Positions 22,331 to 31,727 of a stretch of DNA of 64,000 bases are shown here, one piece after another. The notes beneath the pieces were generated by a model, which saw only the letters and a program-made list of their open reading frames with translations, had not been told where the DNA came from and searched no databases. The position numbers and the translations under genes were made by a program. This stretch comes from Planctomycetota bacterium (GTDB taxonomy: Bacteria > Planctomycetota > Phycisphaerae > Phycisphaerales > UBA1924), in assembly GCA_013285505.1 (NCBI GenBank), contig CP053450.1, positions 1,596,796-1,660,795 of the forward strand, written 5' to 3'. Within the stretch, counting starts at the first letter, position 1, and the number at the start of each line of letters is the position of its first letter.

Positions 22331-23814
22331 GTGGCGTCGCGCCCGGGCGGTGCTGTGAGCGGCGGGCGCGGGGGGCAGGGCGGTGTGGGCGCGGTGTCGC
22401 GGCGTGCCGCGCTCGGCGGTCTCGGCGCGGCGGCGGTGGCGTACGCGGTGCTCGGCCCGAGGGGTGCGCGGGATGTGCCGCCGGGCCGCGTGGTGATCGA
22501 CTACTGGGAGAAGTGGACGGGCCAAGAGGGCCGGGCGATGCAGTCGATCGTTGACGAGTTCAACGCGACGCAGGACCGGATCTTCGTGCGGTACTTCTCG
22601 ATGAGCACGATCGAGCAGAAGGCCATGGTGTCGATCGCGGGGGGCGACCCGCCGGACGTGCTCGGGCTCTGGAGCTTCGCGACGCCCACGTTTGCCGAGA
22701 GCGCAGGGCTGCTCGCGATGGACGACCTGAACGACGCGTTCGGCACCGAGATCGCGGCCGACTTCCGGGCACGCTACGGCGACACGCGGTGGGTCTTCGA
22801 TCCGGAGCGCTACACCAAGCCGGCGTGGGACTTCTGCCGGTACAAGGGGCTCTCGTGGGGTGCGGTGAGCACGTGCAGCTCGATGGCGCTCTACTACAAC
22901 CGGGGGCTGTTCCGCGAGGTCGGGCTCGACCCGGACCGCCCCCCTCGGACAATCGAGGAGATGGACGAGGCGTCCGAGCGGCTCACGAGCTTCGGCGGCG
23001 ACGGGCGTGTGGAGCGTGCGGGGTTCGTGCACCGCGAGCCGGGGTGGTGGGACTGGATCTGGGGCTACTTCTTCGGCGGCACACTGCTGAGCGGCGACGG
23101 GCGGCGGGCGCTGGCGGGCTCGGCCGAGAATGTGCGCGGGTTCGAGTGGCTGCAGTCCTACCCGGAGCGGATCGGGCGGACGAGGCTGCTGGCGTTTCAG
23201 TCGGGGTTCGGGAACTACAACTCGCTGCAGCAGCCGTTCCTGGCCGGGCAGGTCGGGATGGTGCTGCACGGGCCATTCCTGGCCAACGTCATCCAGTTGT
23301 TCCGCCCCGATCTGGACTACGCCGCGGTGCCGTTCCCGGTGGCGTCGTCGATCTACGACCCCGCGGCACCGATCGCGCTCCTGGAGGCCGACACGCTCTG
23401 CATCCCCCGCGGGTGCAAGCACCCGAGGGAGGCGTTCGAGTTTGTGTCGTTCGTGCAGCGGGGGGAGGTGCTCGAGCGGCTCGCCAGTGCGCACGCGAAG
23501 CCCTCCCCGCTGGCGGAGGTCTCGGACTCCTTCGTGCGAACCCACCTGAACCGATCGATCGCGATGCACAACGGACTGATGGGCAGCCCACGGGCGTTCG
23601 TGAAGCCGCAGACGAGGGTGTGGCCGCAGTACGAGTCTGAGTTCATCGCCGGGATGGGGGCGATGTGGGACCTCCGTGTCGGGGCCGCAGAAGAGCTGCG
23701 TGGCATCGAGGCGCGCGCAGGTGCTGCTGGACGACGCGGCGGCTCCGTCACGAGCGTCGCTACGGCGACCGGACACTGGCCGAGCGGCGGCCGCGAGCCG
23801 GGAGCGGTGCATGA
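22331..23814 (+). CDS. Sugar ABC transporter substrate-binding protein, frameshifted at the 3' end
   Basis: A family 1 extracellular solute-binding protein. A possible Tat signal (S-R-R-A-A-L-G-G-L-G-A-A-A-V-A-Y) is followed by V-I-D-Y-W-E-K-W-T-G, F-N-A-T-Q-D-R-I, G-D-P-P-D-V-L-G-L, Y-Y-N-R-G-L-F and G-Q-V-G-M-V-L-H-G-P. The start is GTG at 22331 or 22355. The last roughly 35 residues require two frame changes near 23715-23745. They end in a frame whose TGA overlaps the permease ATG (ATGA at 23811-23814), supporting a single intact gene. It binds the sugar in the periplasm for the two permeases that follow. Confidence 0.85.
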
Positions 23815-24764
23815 GCGGCCCCGCCGATGCCATACCGGGCCGGGCCGCTCACCCTGCCGAGCGGAACGAGTGGCGAGCCGGGTTGCTGTTCATCAGCCCG
23901 TGGCTGGTCGGGTTTGTCGTCTTCCTGCTGCTCCCCGGCGCGATGACGCTGTTCTACAGCCTCACCGAGTACAGCGTGCTCGAGCCGCCGATCTTCGCGG
24001 GGATTGAGAACTACGCGGGGCTGTTCCGGGACCCGGTGTTCTGGAAGGTGCTGCGGAACACGCTGGTGTACACGGCGATCACGGTGCCGGTCTCGACGGT
24101 GGTGGCGATCGCGATCGCGTGCCTGCTCAACAGCGGGGTGCGGTTCTCGGCGTTCTGGCGGGCGGTGGTGTTCCTGCCGTCGCTGGTGCCGTTGGTGGCC
24201 TCGGCGATGGTGTGGATGTGGATCTTCAACGGTGAGCTCGGGCTGCTGAACGCCGCCCTCGATCCGTTGCTGGGTGTGGTGGGGGCCGTGATCGGGAGGG
24301 ACGTGCTGGCACCGAACTGGCTCGGTTCGCCGGCGTGGATCATGCCGGCCCTGATACTGATGAGCCTGTGGAGCATCGGCAACGCGGTGGTGATCTATCT
24401 GGCGGCGCTGCAGGACGTGCCGGCGGCGCTCTATGAAGCCGCGGCGATCGACGGGGTGCGGCCACTGGGGCGGTTCCGGCACGTGACGCTGCCGATGATC
24501 TCGCCGGTGGTGCTGTTCAACGTGATCGTGGGGTTGATCGCGGCGTGGCAGGTGTTCGCGGTGCCGTACGTGCTGCTGGGTGCCGCGGGCGGGCCGGACC
24601 GCGCGGGGTACTTCTACACGACGTATCTGTACGACAACGCGTTCTCGTACACGCGGATGGGGTACGCCAGCGCGATGGCGTGGGTGCAGCTGTTGGTGAT
24701 CCTGGTGTTGACGGGCGTGACCATGCTGCTGAGCAGGCGGTTTGTGTATTACCGGGGGGCGTGA
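23811..24764 (+). CDS. Sugar ABC transporter permease (MalF/UgpA type)
   Basis: 317 residues with six predicted membrane segments (L-L-F-I-S-P-W-L-V-G-F-V-V-F-L-L-L onward). The cytoplasmic EAA loop is A-L-Y-E-A-A-A-I-D-G-V-R-P-L-G-R-F-R-H-V, which contacts the ATPase. The start overlaps the binding-protein stop, and the second permease begins 1 nt after its stop codon. It carries the MalF-type order N-T-L-V-Y-T...L-P-M-I-S-P-V. No ATPase gene lies in the locus, so a shared MsmK/MalK-like ATPase is presumably encoded elsewhere. Confidence 0.93.
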   Translation: MSGPADAIPGRAAHPAERNEWRAGLLFISPWLVGFVVFLLLPGAMTLFYSLTEYSVLEPPIFAGIENYAGLFRDPVFWKVLRNTLVYTAITVPVSTVVAIAIACLLNSGVRFSAFWRAVVFLPSLVPLVASAMVWMWIFNGELGLLNAALDPLLGVVGAVIGRDVLAPNWLGSPAWIMPALILMSLWSIGNAVVIYLAALQDVPAALYEAAAIDGVRPLGRFRHVTLPMISPVVLFNVIVGLIAAWQVFAVPYVLLGAAGGPDRAGYFYTTYLYDNAFSYTRMGYASAMAWVQLLVILVLTGVTMLLSRRFVYYRGA

Positions 24765-24765
24765 G

Positions 24766-25662
24766 GTGGGCTTGCGGAGCAAACGGTCAACCCGGGTGGT
24801 GCTGAACCTCACGATCGTGGTGGTGGGGTTGGTCTATGCGCTGCCGCTGATCTGGATGCTCTCGACCTCGCTCAAGCCGGTCGAGCAGACGATGTCGGTG
24901 CCCCCGACACTGCTGCCGACACCGGTGCTGGACACGCCGCGGTACGCGGTAGAGAACTACATCGGCTCGGTGGACGCCGAGGGCAACCCGGTGACGCGGG
25001 GCGTGTGGACCGACCCGGTGGTGGACTTCCCGCTGTTCCTGCGGAATTCGATCCTGGTGGCGATCCTGAGCGTCTCGGGGATGGTGGTGTCGAGTGCGAT
25101 CGTGGCGTACGGCTTTGCTCGCGTGCGATGGCGCGGCCGCGGCGTGGTCTTCGGCGTGCTGCTCGCGACCATGATGATCCCCTTCCCGGTGCTGATGGGG
25201 CCGCTGTACGTGCTGTTCAAGGAACTGGGGTGGATCGGGACGTTCCGGCCGTTGTGGGTGCCGTCGTGGTTCGCCGGGGCGTTCAACGTGTTCCTGCTCC
25301 GGCAGTTCTACATGACGATCCCTCGGGAGATCGACGAGGCGGCTCGGATCGACGGGTGCTCGCACTGGTCGACGTTCGTGCACGTCATCCTGCCGCTCTC
25401 GCGACCGGCGCTGGCGGTGGTCGCGCTGCTGCAGTTCATCGCGGTGTGGAACGACTTCCTCGGCCCCCTGGTCTTTCTGCAGCGGCAGGACCAGTTCACG
25501 CTGGCGCTGGGGCTGGCGCTGTACCAGTCGCAGGGGGGCAACGTGCCGTGGAACCTGCTGATGGCGGCGAGCGTGCTCGTGCTCTCGCCTGTTCTAATTG
25601 TGTTCGTGATAACGCAGCGGACGTTCGTGGAGGGGATCGCGACCCAGGGCCTCAAGGAGTGA
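24766..25662 (+). CDS. Sugar ABC transporter permease (MalG/UgpE type)
   Basis: About 298 residues. The first helix is V-V-L-N-L-T-I-V-V-V-G-L-V-Y-A-L-P and L-I-W-M-L-S-T-S-L-K-P follows, typical of the MalG branch. The EAA loop is E-I-D-E-A-A-R-I-D-G-C-S-H-W-S-T-F. The GTG at 24766, directly after the first permease stop, was chosen; TTG at 24772 is an alternative. It forms the channel heterodimer with the preceding gene. Confidence 0.92.
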   Translation: MGLRSKRSTRVVLNLTIVVVGLVYALPLIWMLSTSLKPVEQTMSVPPTLLPTPVLDTPRYAVENYIGSVDAEGNPVTRGVWTDPVVDFPLFLRNSILVAILSVSGMVVSSAIVAYGFARVRWRGRGVVFGVLLATMMIPFPVLMGPLYVLFKELGWIGTFRPLWVPSWFAGAFNVFLLRQFYMTIPREIDEAARIDGCSHWSTFVHVILPLSRPALAVVALLQFIAVWNDFLGPLVFLQRQDQFTLALGLALYQSQGGNVPWNLLMAASVLVLSPVLIVFVITQRTFVEGIATQGLKE

Positions 25663-25697
25663 TCGGCGTGGGTGTGGCCGAATCGGCCAGTTCACCA

Positions 25698-25748
25698 TTG
25701 ACACGCGGGGCACGATCCGATCAAATAGGCAGAATGTAAACGCTTTCG
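25698..25748 (+). promoter_or_regulatory. Promoter and LacI-type operator 2
   Basis: TTGACA (25698-25703) and TCAAAT (25721-25726) are 17 nt apart and form a plausible promoter. The operator TGTAAACGCTTTCG (25735-25748) follows at once and matches 13 of the 14 consensus operator positions. Its position relative to TTGACA (37 nt) is close to that of operator 1 (34 nt). It would repress the dockerin-tailed gene pair starting at 25787. Confidence 0.78.
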
Positions 25749-25786
25749 CTCGATACTTTCGCCCTCAGGGCGTACAGGAGAGAACC

Positions 25787-26554
25787 ATGCATCGCGCACT
25801 TTGCAGCTTGCTTGCTATCGGCTCGCTCGCCGGCCTTGCCGCGGCTCAGGACAATCTGGTCTACAACGGCGGCTTCGAAGAGCTCGACGGCAGCAGCGCC
25901 GTCGGCTGGCAGTTTTTCAACACCGCCCGGGTCAGGGCGGACGGCGACGGCCTGGGCGACGCCCTGGTCCGGACCGGGCTCTACTCGCTCGAGTTTCCTT
26001 CCGGTGCCGACTTCGTCGGCGCGACGACCAACGTCTTCAATCCGGACACGCTGGAGTTCTACGACCCCGGGTATGTCTGGCGCGGCGGCCCGGCGCGGGT
26101 GAGCGGGTGGTACGCGATCCCGGCCGATCAGCCGCTGGTCGACGCGAACTCGGGGCTCAAGCTTGAGTTCCGCCGCGCGAACAGCTCGATCTACCTCGCC
26201 TTCGAGGATCTCTCGATCGACGGTCACACCGACGGGGCGTGGCGGGAGTTCTCGTTCATCGTCGGGTGCGACGAGATGACCGACGAGTTCCCCCCGTTCG
26301 CCGAGTCGGTCAGTGTGCTCCCGATCCGGTTCGGCAGCAGCGACTCGACCGGCACAATCTTCTGGGACGATCTTTCCTTTACGCAGTGCCTCGCCGACAT
26401 GAACTGCGACGACGTCGTCAACACGCAGGACTTCATCGCGTTCCTCAACCTGTGGACCGCGCGCGACCCGCGGGGTGACTTCGACAACAACGGCACGATC
26501 AACACGCAGGACTTCATCGCGTTCCTCAACACGTGGACGCAGCCCTGTCCATGA
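25787..26554 (+). CDS. Secreted protein with carbohydrate-binding-like domain and dockerin-like tail
   Basis: 255 residues. A signal peptide (M-H-R-A-L-C-S-L-L-A-I-G-S-L-A-G-L-A-A-A) precedes a jelly-roll-like domain that opens N-L-V-Y-N-G-G-F-E-E, a common start of CBM4/9-type modules. The C-terminus has two calcium-loop repeats, D-M-N-C-D-D-V-V-N-T-Q-D-F-I-A-F-L-N and D-F-D-N-N-G-T-I-N-T-Q-D-F-I-A-F-L-N, the GC-type dockerin-like tail of Phycisphaerae. AGGAGAG precedes the ATG. It is under operator 2, so probably co-regulated with sugar uptake. Confidence 0.82.
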   Translation: MHRALCSLLAIGSLAGLAAAQDNLVYNGGFEELDGSSAVGWQFFNTARVRADGDGLGDALVRTGLYSLEFPSGADFVGATTNVFNPDTLEFYDPGYVWRGGPARVSGWYAIPADQPLVDANSGLKLEFRRANSSIYLAFEDLSIDGHTDGAWREFSFIVGCDEMTDEFPPFAESVSVLPIRFGSSDSTGTIFWDDLSFTQCLADMNCDDVVNTQDFIAFLNLWTARDPRGDFDNNGTINTQDFIAFLNTWTQPCP

Positions 26555-27930
26555 GGTCCCGCTCCCGATGCAGGAACCACGGCCTCGCTGTGCTCACGGC
26601 CGTCACGACCGTGAGCACGGCGGCGGCCGCGCAGAGCTTCAAGTTCTACGACGACGGTGAGGTTGCGCTGCTGGCGATCCCCGACGGAGGGGTGCTCGAG
26701 CCGGGGGGCCCGCTCACACTGAACGGCACGCGCGTTGACGATCCGGACACTCCCGGCAGCGACACGTTCACCATCATCGACTTCTACGACCGGGTGCCGG
26801 GCACCGGGTCGTACCCGATCTCCGCAGCCGACATCATCGCCAACGGGTTCATCCGCCCGCTCGTACAGCTTCAGGACGGCTCGTCCACGGCGTTCGGGAC
26901 GTCGGTCGTCACGGCTCCGTCGTTTAGACCACAGGGCGACCCGCTCGATCTGATCCCCGACATGCTTGGCGCGGACGTGTTCACCGGGGAGAACGACGCC
27001 GAGGACCGGATCGCGATCGAGAACGCCGGTGTCTACGGCACACAGGCGAGCGTCGTCACGCGGCATCTCTGGCCCGACCCCGTCATCGGCCGCACGGAGA
27101 CGGTGGTCAGCTACACATGGGTGGCCGGCGCCGATATCACGCTCGTGTCGGGCGGCACCGGGCGTGGGTTCGACGCGTTCCGGCTTGTGATGTTCAGCAG
27201 CATGCTGGCGGGAGCCGACGACGGCGTGTACGACGCGAGGTACCTCCGCGTTTCGCCCGCAACGGGCCCGTCTCGGACGATCGAGATCCCCGACGCGCCG
27301 CGCGATCGGCATCTCTTCGCGGCCCCGGTCCCGGTCGCGGTGGGCGGGGCGTTCTCGCTGCTCAAGGACAACCTGGCGACCTGGAACCCGGGCGGCCCGA
27401 GTCTGCAGATCCTCATCGAGAGTGTCTCGGTGCCGGGCGGACAGTTCGGCGTCCAGGCCTATCTGGCCGGGACCACAAACCCCAACGACGACTCGCTCTC
27501 GGTGTGGCTGGAGTGGGTCGACGCCCCGGCGGTGATTCTGGCAGGCACGACGATCGAGGCGACTTTCCGTGTAGTCGCGACCCCGCCGACCGACCTCGGC
27601 GATCTCGATCACGACGGTGCGTTCACGCGTGCCGACGCGGTGGCGGTGTTCCTGCTGCGGGGCAGAGCACAGAACGACCCCGACTTCGACGCCTACGCGG
27701 ACATCAACCGCGACGGCGAGATCGGACAGTCGGACTTCGAGTCGGTGGTGACGCTGGTCGGCTTCCACCCAGCCGATTTCAATTCGGACGGGTCGGTCGA
27801 CACCGTTGACGTGTTGCGGTACCTCAACGCGTTCACGGCGGCGGATCCCGCGGCGGACTACACCGGCGACGGGTTGATCAACACCCGTGATGTGCTGCTG
27901 TTCCTCAACCTGTTCGGCGATGGTCGCTAG
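26551..27930 (+). CDS. Secreted protein with paired dockerin-like repeats
   Basis: 459 residues from the ATG that overlaps the previous stop (ATGA). A signal-like N-terminus (H-G-L-A-V-L-T-A-V-T-T-V-S-T-A-A-A-A) precedes a large beta-rich domain without a recognised catalytic motif. The C-terminal 110 residues contain two pairs of calcium-loop repeats: L-D-H-D-G-A-F-T-R-A-D and I-N-R-D-G-E-I-G-Q-S-D, then F-N-S-D-G-S-V-D-T-V-D and Y-T-G-D-G-L-I-N-T-R-D. It is translationally coupled to the preceding gene and shares its operator. The function of the main domain is unknown. Confidence 0.78.
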   Translation: MRSRSRCRNHGLAVLTAVTTVSTAAAAQSFKFYDDGEVALLAIPDGGVLEPGGPLTLNGTRVDDPDTPGSDTFTIIDFYDRVPGTGSYPISAADIIANGFIRPLVQLQDGSSTAFGTSVVTAPSFRPQGDPLDLIPDMLGADVFTGENDAEDRIAIENAGVYGTQASVVTRHLWPDPVIGRTETVVSYTWVAGADITLVSGGTGRGFDAFRLVMFSSMLAGADDGVYDARYLRVSPATGPSRTIEIPDAPRDRHLFAAPVPVAVGGAFSLLKDNLATWNPGGPSLQILIESVSVPGGQFGVQAYLAGTTNPNDDSLSVWLEWVDAPAVILAGTTIEATFRVVATPPTDLGDLDHDGAFTRADAVAVFLLRGRAQNDPDFDAYADINRDGEIGQSDFESVVTLVGFHPADFNSDGSVDTVDVLRYLNAFTAADPAADYTGDGLINTRDVLLFLNLFGDGR

Positions 27931-27963
27931 GCGGCCCCGAAGTGTCGTCCGGGCTGGCGGCGT

Positions 27964-29023
27964 TCAGGGAGTGGGGGGAGAGAACTGCTCGTCGCTCAAA
28001 TCGACCGTCCGGACGCGCTGAAAGATGATCGCGCTCGGCGGGGCGGGGTGCAGGCCCTGGCCGAAACCGGGGCGGCCCTCGATGAGCTGCGGGTGCCCCC
28101 GGCGGGGCGGCGGGAGATCGCCGGAAGAGGGCGGGCCGCGGCCGTCGGGCCGGAGGGCGTCCTCACGCGGGCGCGGGGCAGGCCCCGGCTCGGGGTGGTC
28201 GCTTGCAGGCCAGTGCATCTCGAGGCGGCTCGACGAGAGCAGAGTCGGGGTCGATCCAGACGAAGACCGTGTCCGGTCCTGGCACGCCGGGCGCGGCGCG
28301 GCGCGAGGCGGTGATCTGCTGCGTCCCACCGGCGGTGTCCCGGGCTGTGGTCTCGATCGCGAAGTCGTCGCGGAGCTGGGCGAGCAGTTCGTCGAGGGAA
28401 CCGATAAGGACGGTGCTCTCGCCGAGGTCGATCCACCGTGGTGCGGCGCGTCGGGCGTTGTCCCGAGAGACCGAGCCGTCGCGGCGGAGCGACCACTCGC
28501 CCTCGGCGTCGCGACCCATGACGAAGTCCTCGCCGGAGGGTGTGGAGATGCGCACCCGCATGAACGGGCCGCGCATGTCGAGCGTTCCGATGACGTGGGA
28601 TTCGTCAGGGTGTGCCTCGTCGCCGGGCTCGCGGCCAGCCGCGAGGATCTCGTAGCTGAGGCCCGGCGCGGCGCGGGTGGCCTCGATCGCGGCTTCCACC
28701 ATGGCGCCGGCGGTCGGCCGTGGTGACATGATCAGCAGCGAGACGGTCAGCAATGCGAGCATCGCCACTGTGGCCAGCGGCACCATCTTGGAGAGGAGCC
28801 GGCGGTGGCGGGCGTGCGTCCCGCGCGGGGCTGAGCAGATGCTCTTCATGGCACGTTCGACCCGGGCGTCGCAGGTCTCGTCGGTCTCCGCGTGGATGTA
28901 CCCCAGCAGCCCGTGGATGAACCGGTCGTCGGCGAGCGTGGCCGGATCGGACGACGCTGCCGGATCGGACGAGTCTGTCGGATCATTCGGCTGGTCGGGC
29001 GTGTTGGGTTCTTTGGTGGTCAT
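27964..29023 (-). CDS. Anti-sigma-factor-like membrane protein, frameshifted
   Basis: About 353 residues. A cytoplasmic N-terminal region (Ser/Asp/Pro-rich, then F-I-H-G-L-L-G-Y-I-H) precedes one helix (V-P-L-A-T-V-A-M-L-A-L-L-T-V-S-L-L-I) and an extracytoplasmic domain that resembles lipoprotein-sorting-type folds. A frame change near 28235-28250 joins it to a tail ending V-R-T-V-D-L-S-D-E-Q-F. Its ATG overlaps the stop of the sigma gene, the usual arrangement of an ECF sigma factor with its membrane anti-sigma. The sensed signal is unknown. Confidence 0.65.
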
Positions 29024-29665
29024 CGGCCTTCCTCCTCGGCCAGCAGACAGTCGTGCAGCGCTTCGCGGGCCCGCTGCGCCCGCTTGCGGACGGTGGCTTC
29101 CTGTTCGTTGGTAGCGAAGGCGATTTCGCGGTGGCTCAGGCCGCGGGCGTAGAGCATCTCGACGACTTCACGCAGGCGTCCCGAGAGCTTGTTGATGCAG
29201 TCGAGCAGGGCGTCGACCCGGTCCCTGAAGGTGTCGCCGGCCTTGGTCGAGAAGCGCTCCGAATCTGCGGTCGATGCCCTCGAGCACCTCGGGCGTGCAC
29301 CAGCGGGGTGCGGCGGCGGCTTTGCGGTAGTGCGCGAGGACGAGGTTGCGGGCGATGCCGCGCAGCCACGGGCCGAACGGCCGCGATCTGTCGTAGTCGT
29401 CAATACGTCTCCACGCAACCACCATGGTCTCCTGGAACAGATCGTCTACATCCGACGGATCGTGGAGCGAGCTGCGCAGGAACGCGGTGAGCATCGCCGC
29501 GTTCTCGCGCACGAGAATCTCGAAGATGTCGTGCCCATCGCGGGCGTGTGATCCGAGCGGCACTGGATGAACCTCCGCCCCACCGAGAAAGTTGGTGGGG
29601 TTGCCGGAGAGTGTTGTCGGCCGGGCCGGCCTCTGTGACATCGATTCTGCAAAAACCTGTGCCAT
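29020..29665 (-). CDS. ECF-type RNA polymerase sigma factor, frameshifted
   Basis: About 215 residues. Region 2 is clear (D-V-D-D-L-F-Q-E-T-M-V-V-A-W-R-R, P-F-G-P-W-L-R-G-I-A-R-N). Region 4 follows (L-S-G-R-L-R-E-V-V-E-M-L-Y-A-R-G-L-S-H-R, then E-A-T-V-R-K-R-A-Q-R-A-R-E-A-L). A single frame change near 29258-29270, between the two regions, breaks the gene and probably reflects an indel. Starts at 29665 (M-A-Q-V-F) or 29641 (M-S-Q-R-P) are both possible. It overlaps the anti-sigma gene by ATGA and diverges from the haem peroxidase gene, a candidate target. Confidence 0.82.
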
Positions 29666-29802
29666 TCCTGCGCCATCGTGCTGTCCCTCCCCCACACCCC
29701 GTGCCCGGGGCCGAACTTTTTCGGTGTCCGGTGTCACACGCCGCGTCGCCCGCAACAACTGCTCTTTGAGTTCTCGTGGACAGCTGCAAGGAGCACATCG
29801 TG

Positions 29803-31680
29803 ATGAAAAACGCTCATATCACAGTCTTGCTCGCCGGGTTCGCCATCGGCACGGTCACCCCGGGGGCACTCGCGCAGGACGCGCAGGACGTGAAGCCCGA
29901 CGAGCGGTCGCCGGTGCAGCGGACCCGGCGGGCGGCGCCGGGTGACGGAGGCGGCCAGGGGCGGCAGGACGCCGGGGCGGCCGTGTTCCCCTTCGACATC
30001 CGGAGCATCGACGGCACTGGCAACAATCTCGCGCACTTTGCCTGGGGTGCCGCGGGCGGTGAGTTCATCCGCGTCGTGCCGTCTGACTATGCAGACGGCG
30101 TGGGCTCGCCGGCCGGTGCCGGTCGCGCCAGCGCGAGGTTTATCAGCAACACCGTCAACGCGCAGGACGGCGCGAACATCCCCAACTCGCACGGCTACTC
30201 CGACTTCATGTGGCAGTGGGGCCAGTTCCTGGACCACGACATCACCGAGACGCCCGTCGCATCGCCGAGCGAGGCGTTCGACATCGTCGTGCCCACCGGT
30301 GACTCCTGGTTCGACCCCTTCGGCACCGGCGAGGCGACGATCCCGCTCGACCGCTCGGCGTGGTCGCTCGTCGATGGGGCCAGGGAGCAAATCAACAACC
30401 TGACCGCCTACATCGACGCCTCAAACGTCTACGGCGCCGAAGAAGAGCGCACCCATGAGCTGCGCACGCTCGACGGCACCGGCCGCATGAAGACCAGCGC
30501 AGGCGATCTGTTGCCCTTCAATGTCAACGGCTTCCACAACGCGCCCAGCTCAGCCGACCCGTCGTTCTTTCTCGGCGGCGACATCCGCGCCAACGAGCAG
30601 GTGGGCCTGACGGCGATGCACACGGTGTTCGTCCGAGAGCACAACCGGCTGGCTGCCGAAATCGCGGTGGAGCAGCCCGAGCTGTCCGGCGACGAGATCT
30701 TCGAGCGTGCGCGGGCCATCGTCGCCGCCGAGATGCAGGCGATCACCTACAGAGAATTCTTGCCGCGGCTGCTGGGGAGGAATGCGCTGTCACGCTACAG
30801 GGGCTACAGGCCCGTGATCAACGCGGGAATCGCCAACGAGTTTGCCACCGCCGCCTACAGGGTGGGCCACACCATGCTCTCGACCGAGCTCCTGCGGCTG
30901 GACGCCGGCGGGAACGAGATCGCGGCGGGGAATCTGGACCTGGCGTCCTCGTTCTTCAATCCCGCAGCCGTCATCGAAGAGGGCATCGAGCCGCTCCTCC
31001 GTGGCCTGGGCAGCCAGAGCGCGCAGAAGGTGGATGTCTACGTCGTCGATGACCTGCGGAACTTCCTCTTCGGCCTCCCCGGCTCGGGCGGGTTCGACCT
31101 GGTCTCGCTGAACATCCAACGCGGGCGCGACCACGGCCTGGCCAGCTACAACGACGTGCGGTTCGTCTACGGCCTGCCCCGGGTGCAGAGCTTCGCGGAG
31201 ATCAACGCCGACCCGGTGATCCGAGACCGGCTCGCGGCCGCCTACGCCAGCCCGGACGATGTGGACGCCTGGGTCGGACTGCTCGCCGAGTCCAACTACC
31301 GCGACGCGTTCGTCGGCGAGACACTGGTCCGGGTGCTGCGCGACCAGTTCACGCGGCTCCGCGACGGCGACCGGTTCTGGTACGAGACCTACCTGCCCGC
31401 CGATCTGGTGCGAGAGGTCGACGCCTCAACCCTGGCCGAGATCATCCGCCGAAACACGGACATCGGGCCCGAGCTGCAGGACGATGTGTTCGTGCGGGCG
31501 AGCATCTGCGTCGCCGACATCGCCGCACCAATCGGCACGCTCAACACCATGGACCTCATCGAGTTCCTGCGCCGGTTCGGTGAGCAGGAATCGACGGCAG
31601 ACTTCACACGCAACGGCCGCGTGGACTCAGCGGACGTGGTGGCATATCTGAACGCGTTTGCTGAAGGGTGTGGAGAGTGA
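29803..31680 (+). CDS. Secreted animal-type haem peroxidase with dockerin-like tail
   Basis: 625 residues. After a signal peptide (M-K-N-A-H-I-T-V-L-L-A-G-F-A-I-G-T-V) comes a peroxidase-cyclooxygenase superfamily domain. It has the distal site W-G-Q-F-L-D-H-D-I-T-E-T, Y-I-D-A-S-N-V-Y-G, the proximal histidine region A-A-Y-R-V-G-H-T-M and L-N-I-Q-R-G-R-D-H-G-L. The C-terminus has two dockerin-like loops (L-N-T-M-D-L-I-E-F-L-R-R-F and F-T-R-N-G-R-V-D-S-A-D-V-V). The ATG at 29803 was chosen over an upstream start because it begins the signal peptide. It probably oxidises halides or organic substrates with H2O2 outside the cytoplasm. A strong terminator follows. Confidence 0.92.
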   Translation: MKNAHITVLLAGFAIGTVTPGALAQDAQDVKPDERSPVQRTRRAAPGDGGGQGRQDAGAAVFPFDIRSIDGTGNNLAHFAWGAAGGEFIRVVPSDYADGVGSPAGAGRASARFISNTVNAQDGANIPNSHGYSDFMWQWGQFLDHDITETPVASPSEAFDIVVPTGDSWFDPFGTGEATIPLDRSAWSLVDGAREQINNLTAYIDASNVYGAEEERTHELRTLDGTGRMKTSAGDLLPFNVNGFHNAPSSADPSFFLGGDIRANEQVGLTAMHTVFVREHNRLAAEIAVEQPELSGDEIFERARAIVAAEMQAITYREFLPRLLGRNALSRYRGYRPVINAGIANEFATAAYRVGHTMLSTELLRLDAGGNEIAAGNLDLASSFFNPAAVIEEGIEPLLRGLGSQSAQKVDVYVVDDLRNFLFGLPGSGGFDLVSLNIQRGRDHGLASYNDVRFVYGLPRVQSFAEINADPVIRDRLAAAYASPDDVDAWVGLLAESNYRDAFVGETLVRVLRDQFTRLRDGDRFWYETYLPADLVREVDASTLAEIIRRNTDIGPELQDDVFVRASICVADIAAPIGTLNTMDLIEFLRRFGEQESTADFTRNGRVDSADVVAYLNAFAEGCGE

Positions 31681-31690
31681 GCGGGATCCC

Positions 31691-31727
31691 GACGCCCCGG
31701 CCGCCGACGCGGCCGGGGCGTCTTTGT
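31691..31727 (+). terminator. Terminator of the peroxidase gene
   Basis: A 13-bp perfect stem (GACGCCCCGGCCG at 31691-31703 with CGGCCGGGGCGTC at 31710-31722) has a 6-nt loop and is followed by TTTGT. Confidence 0.85.
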
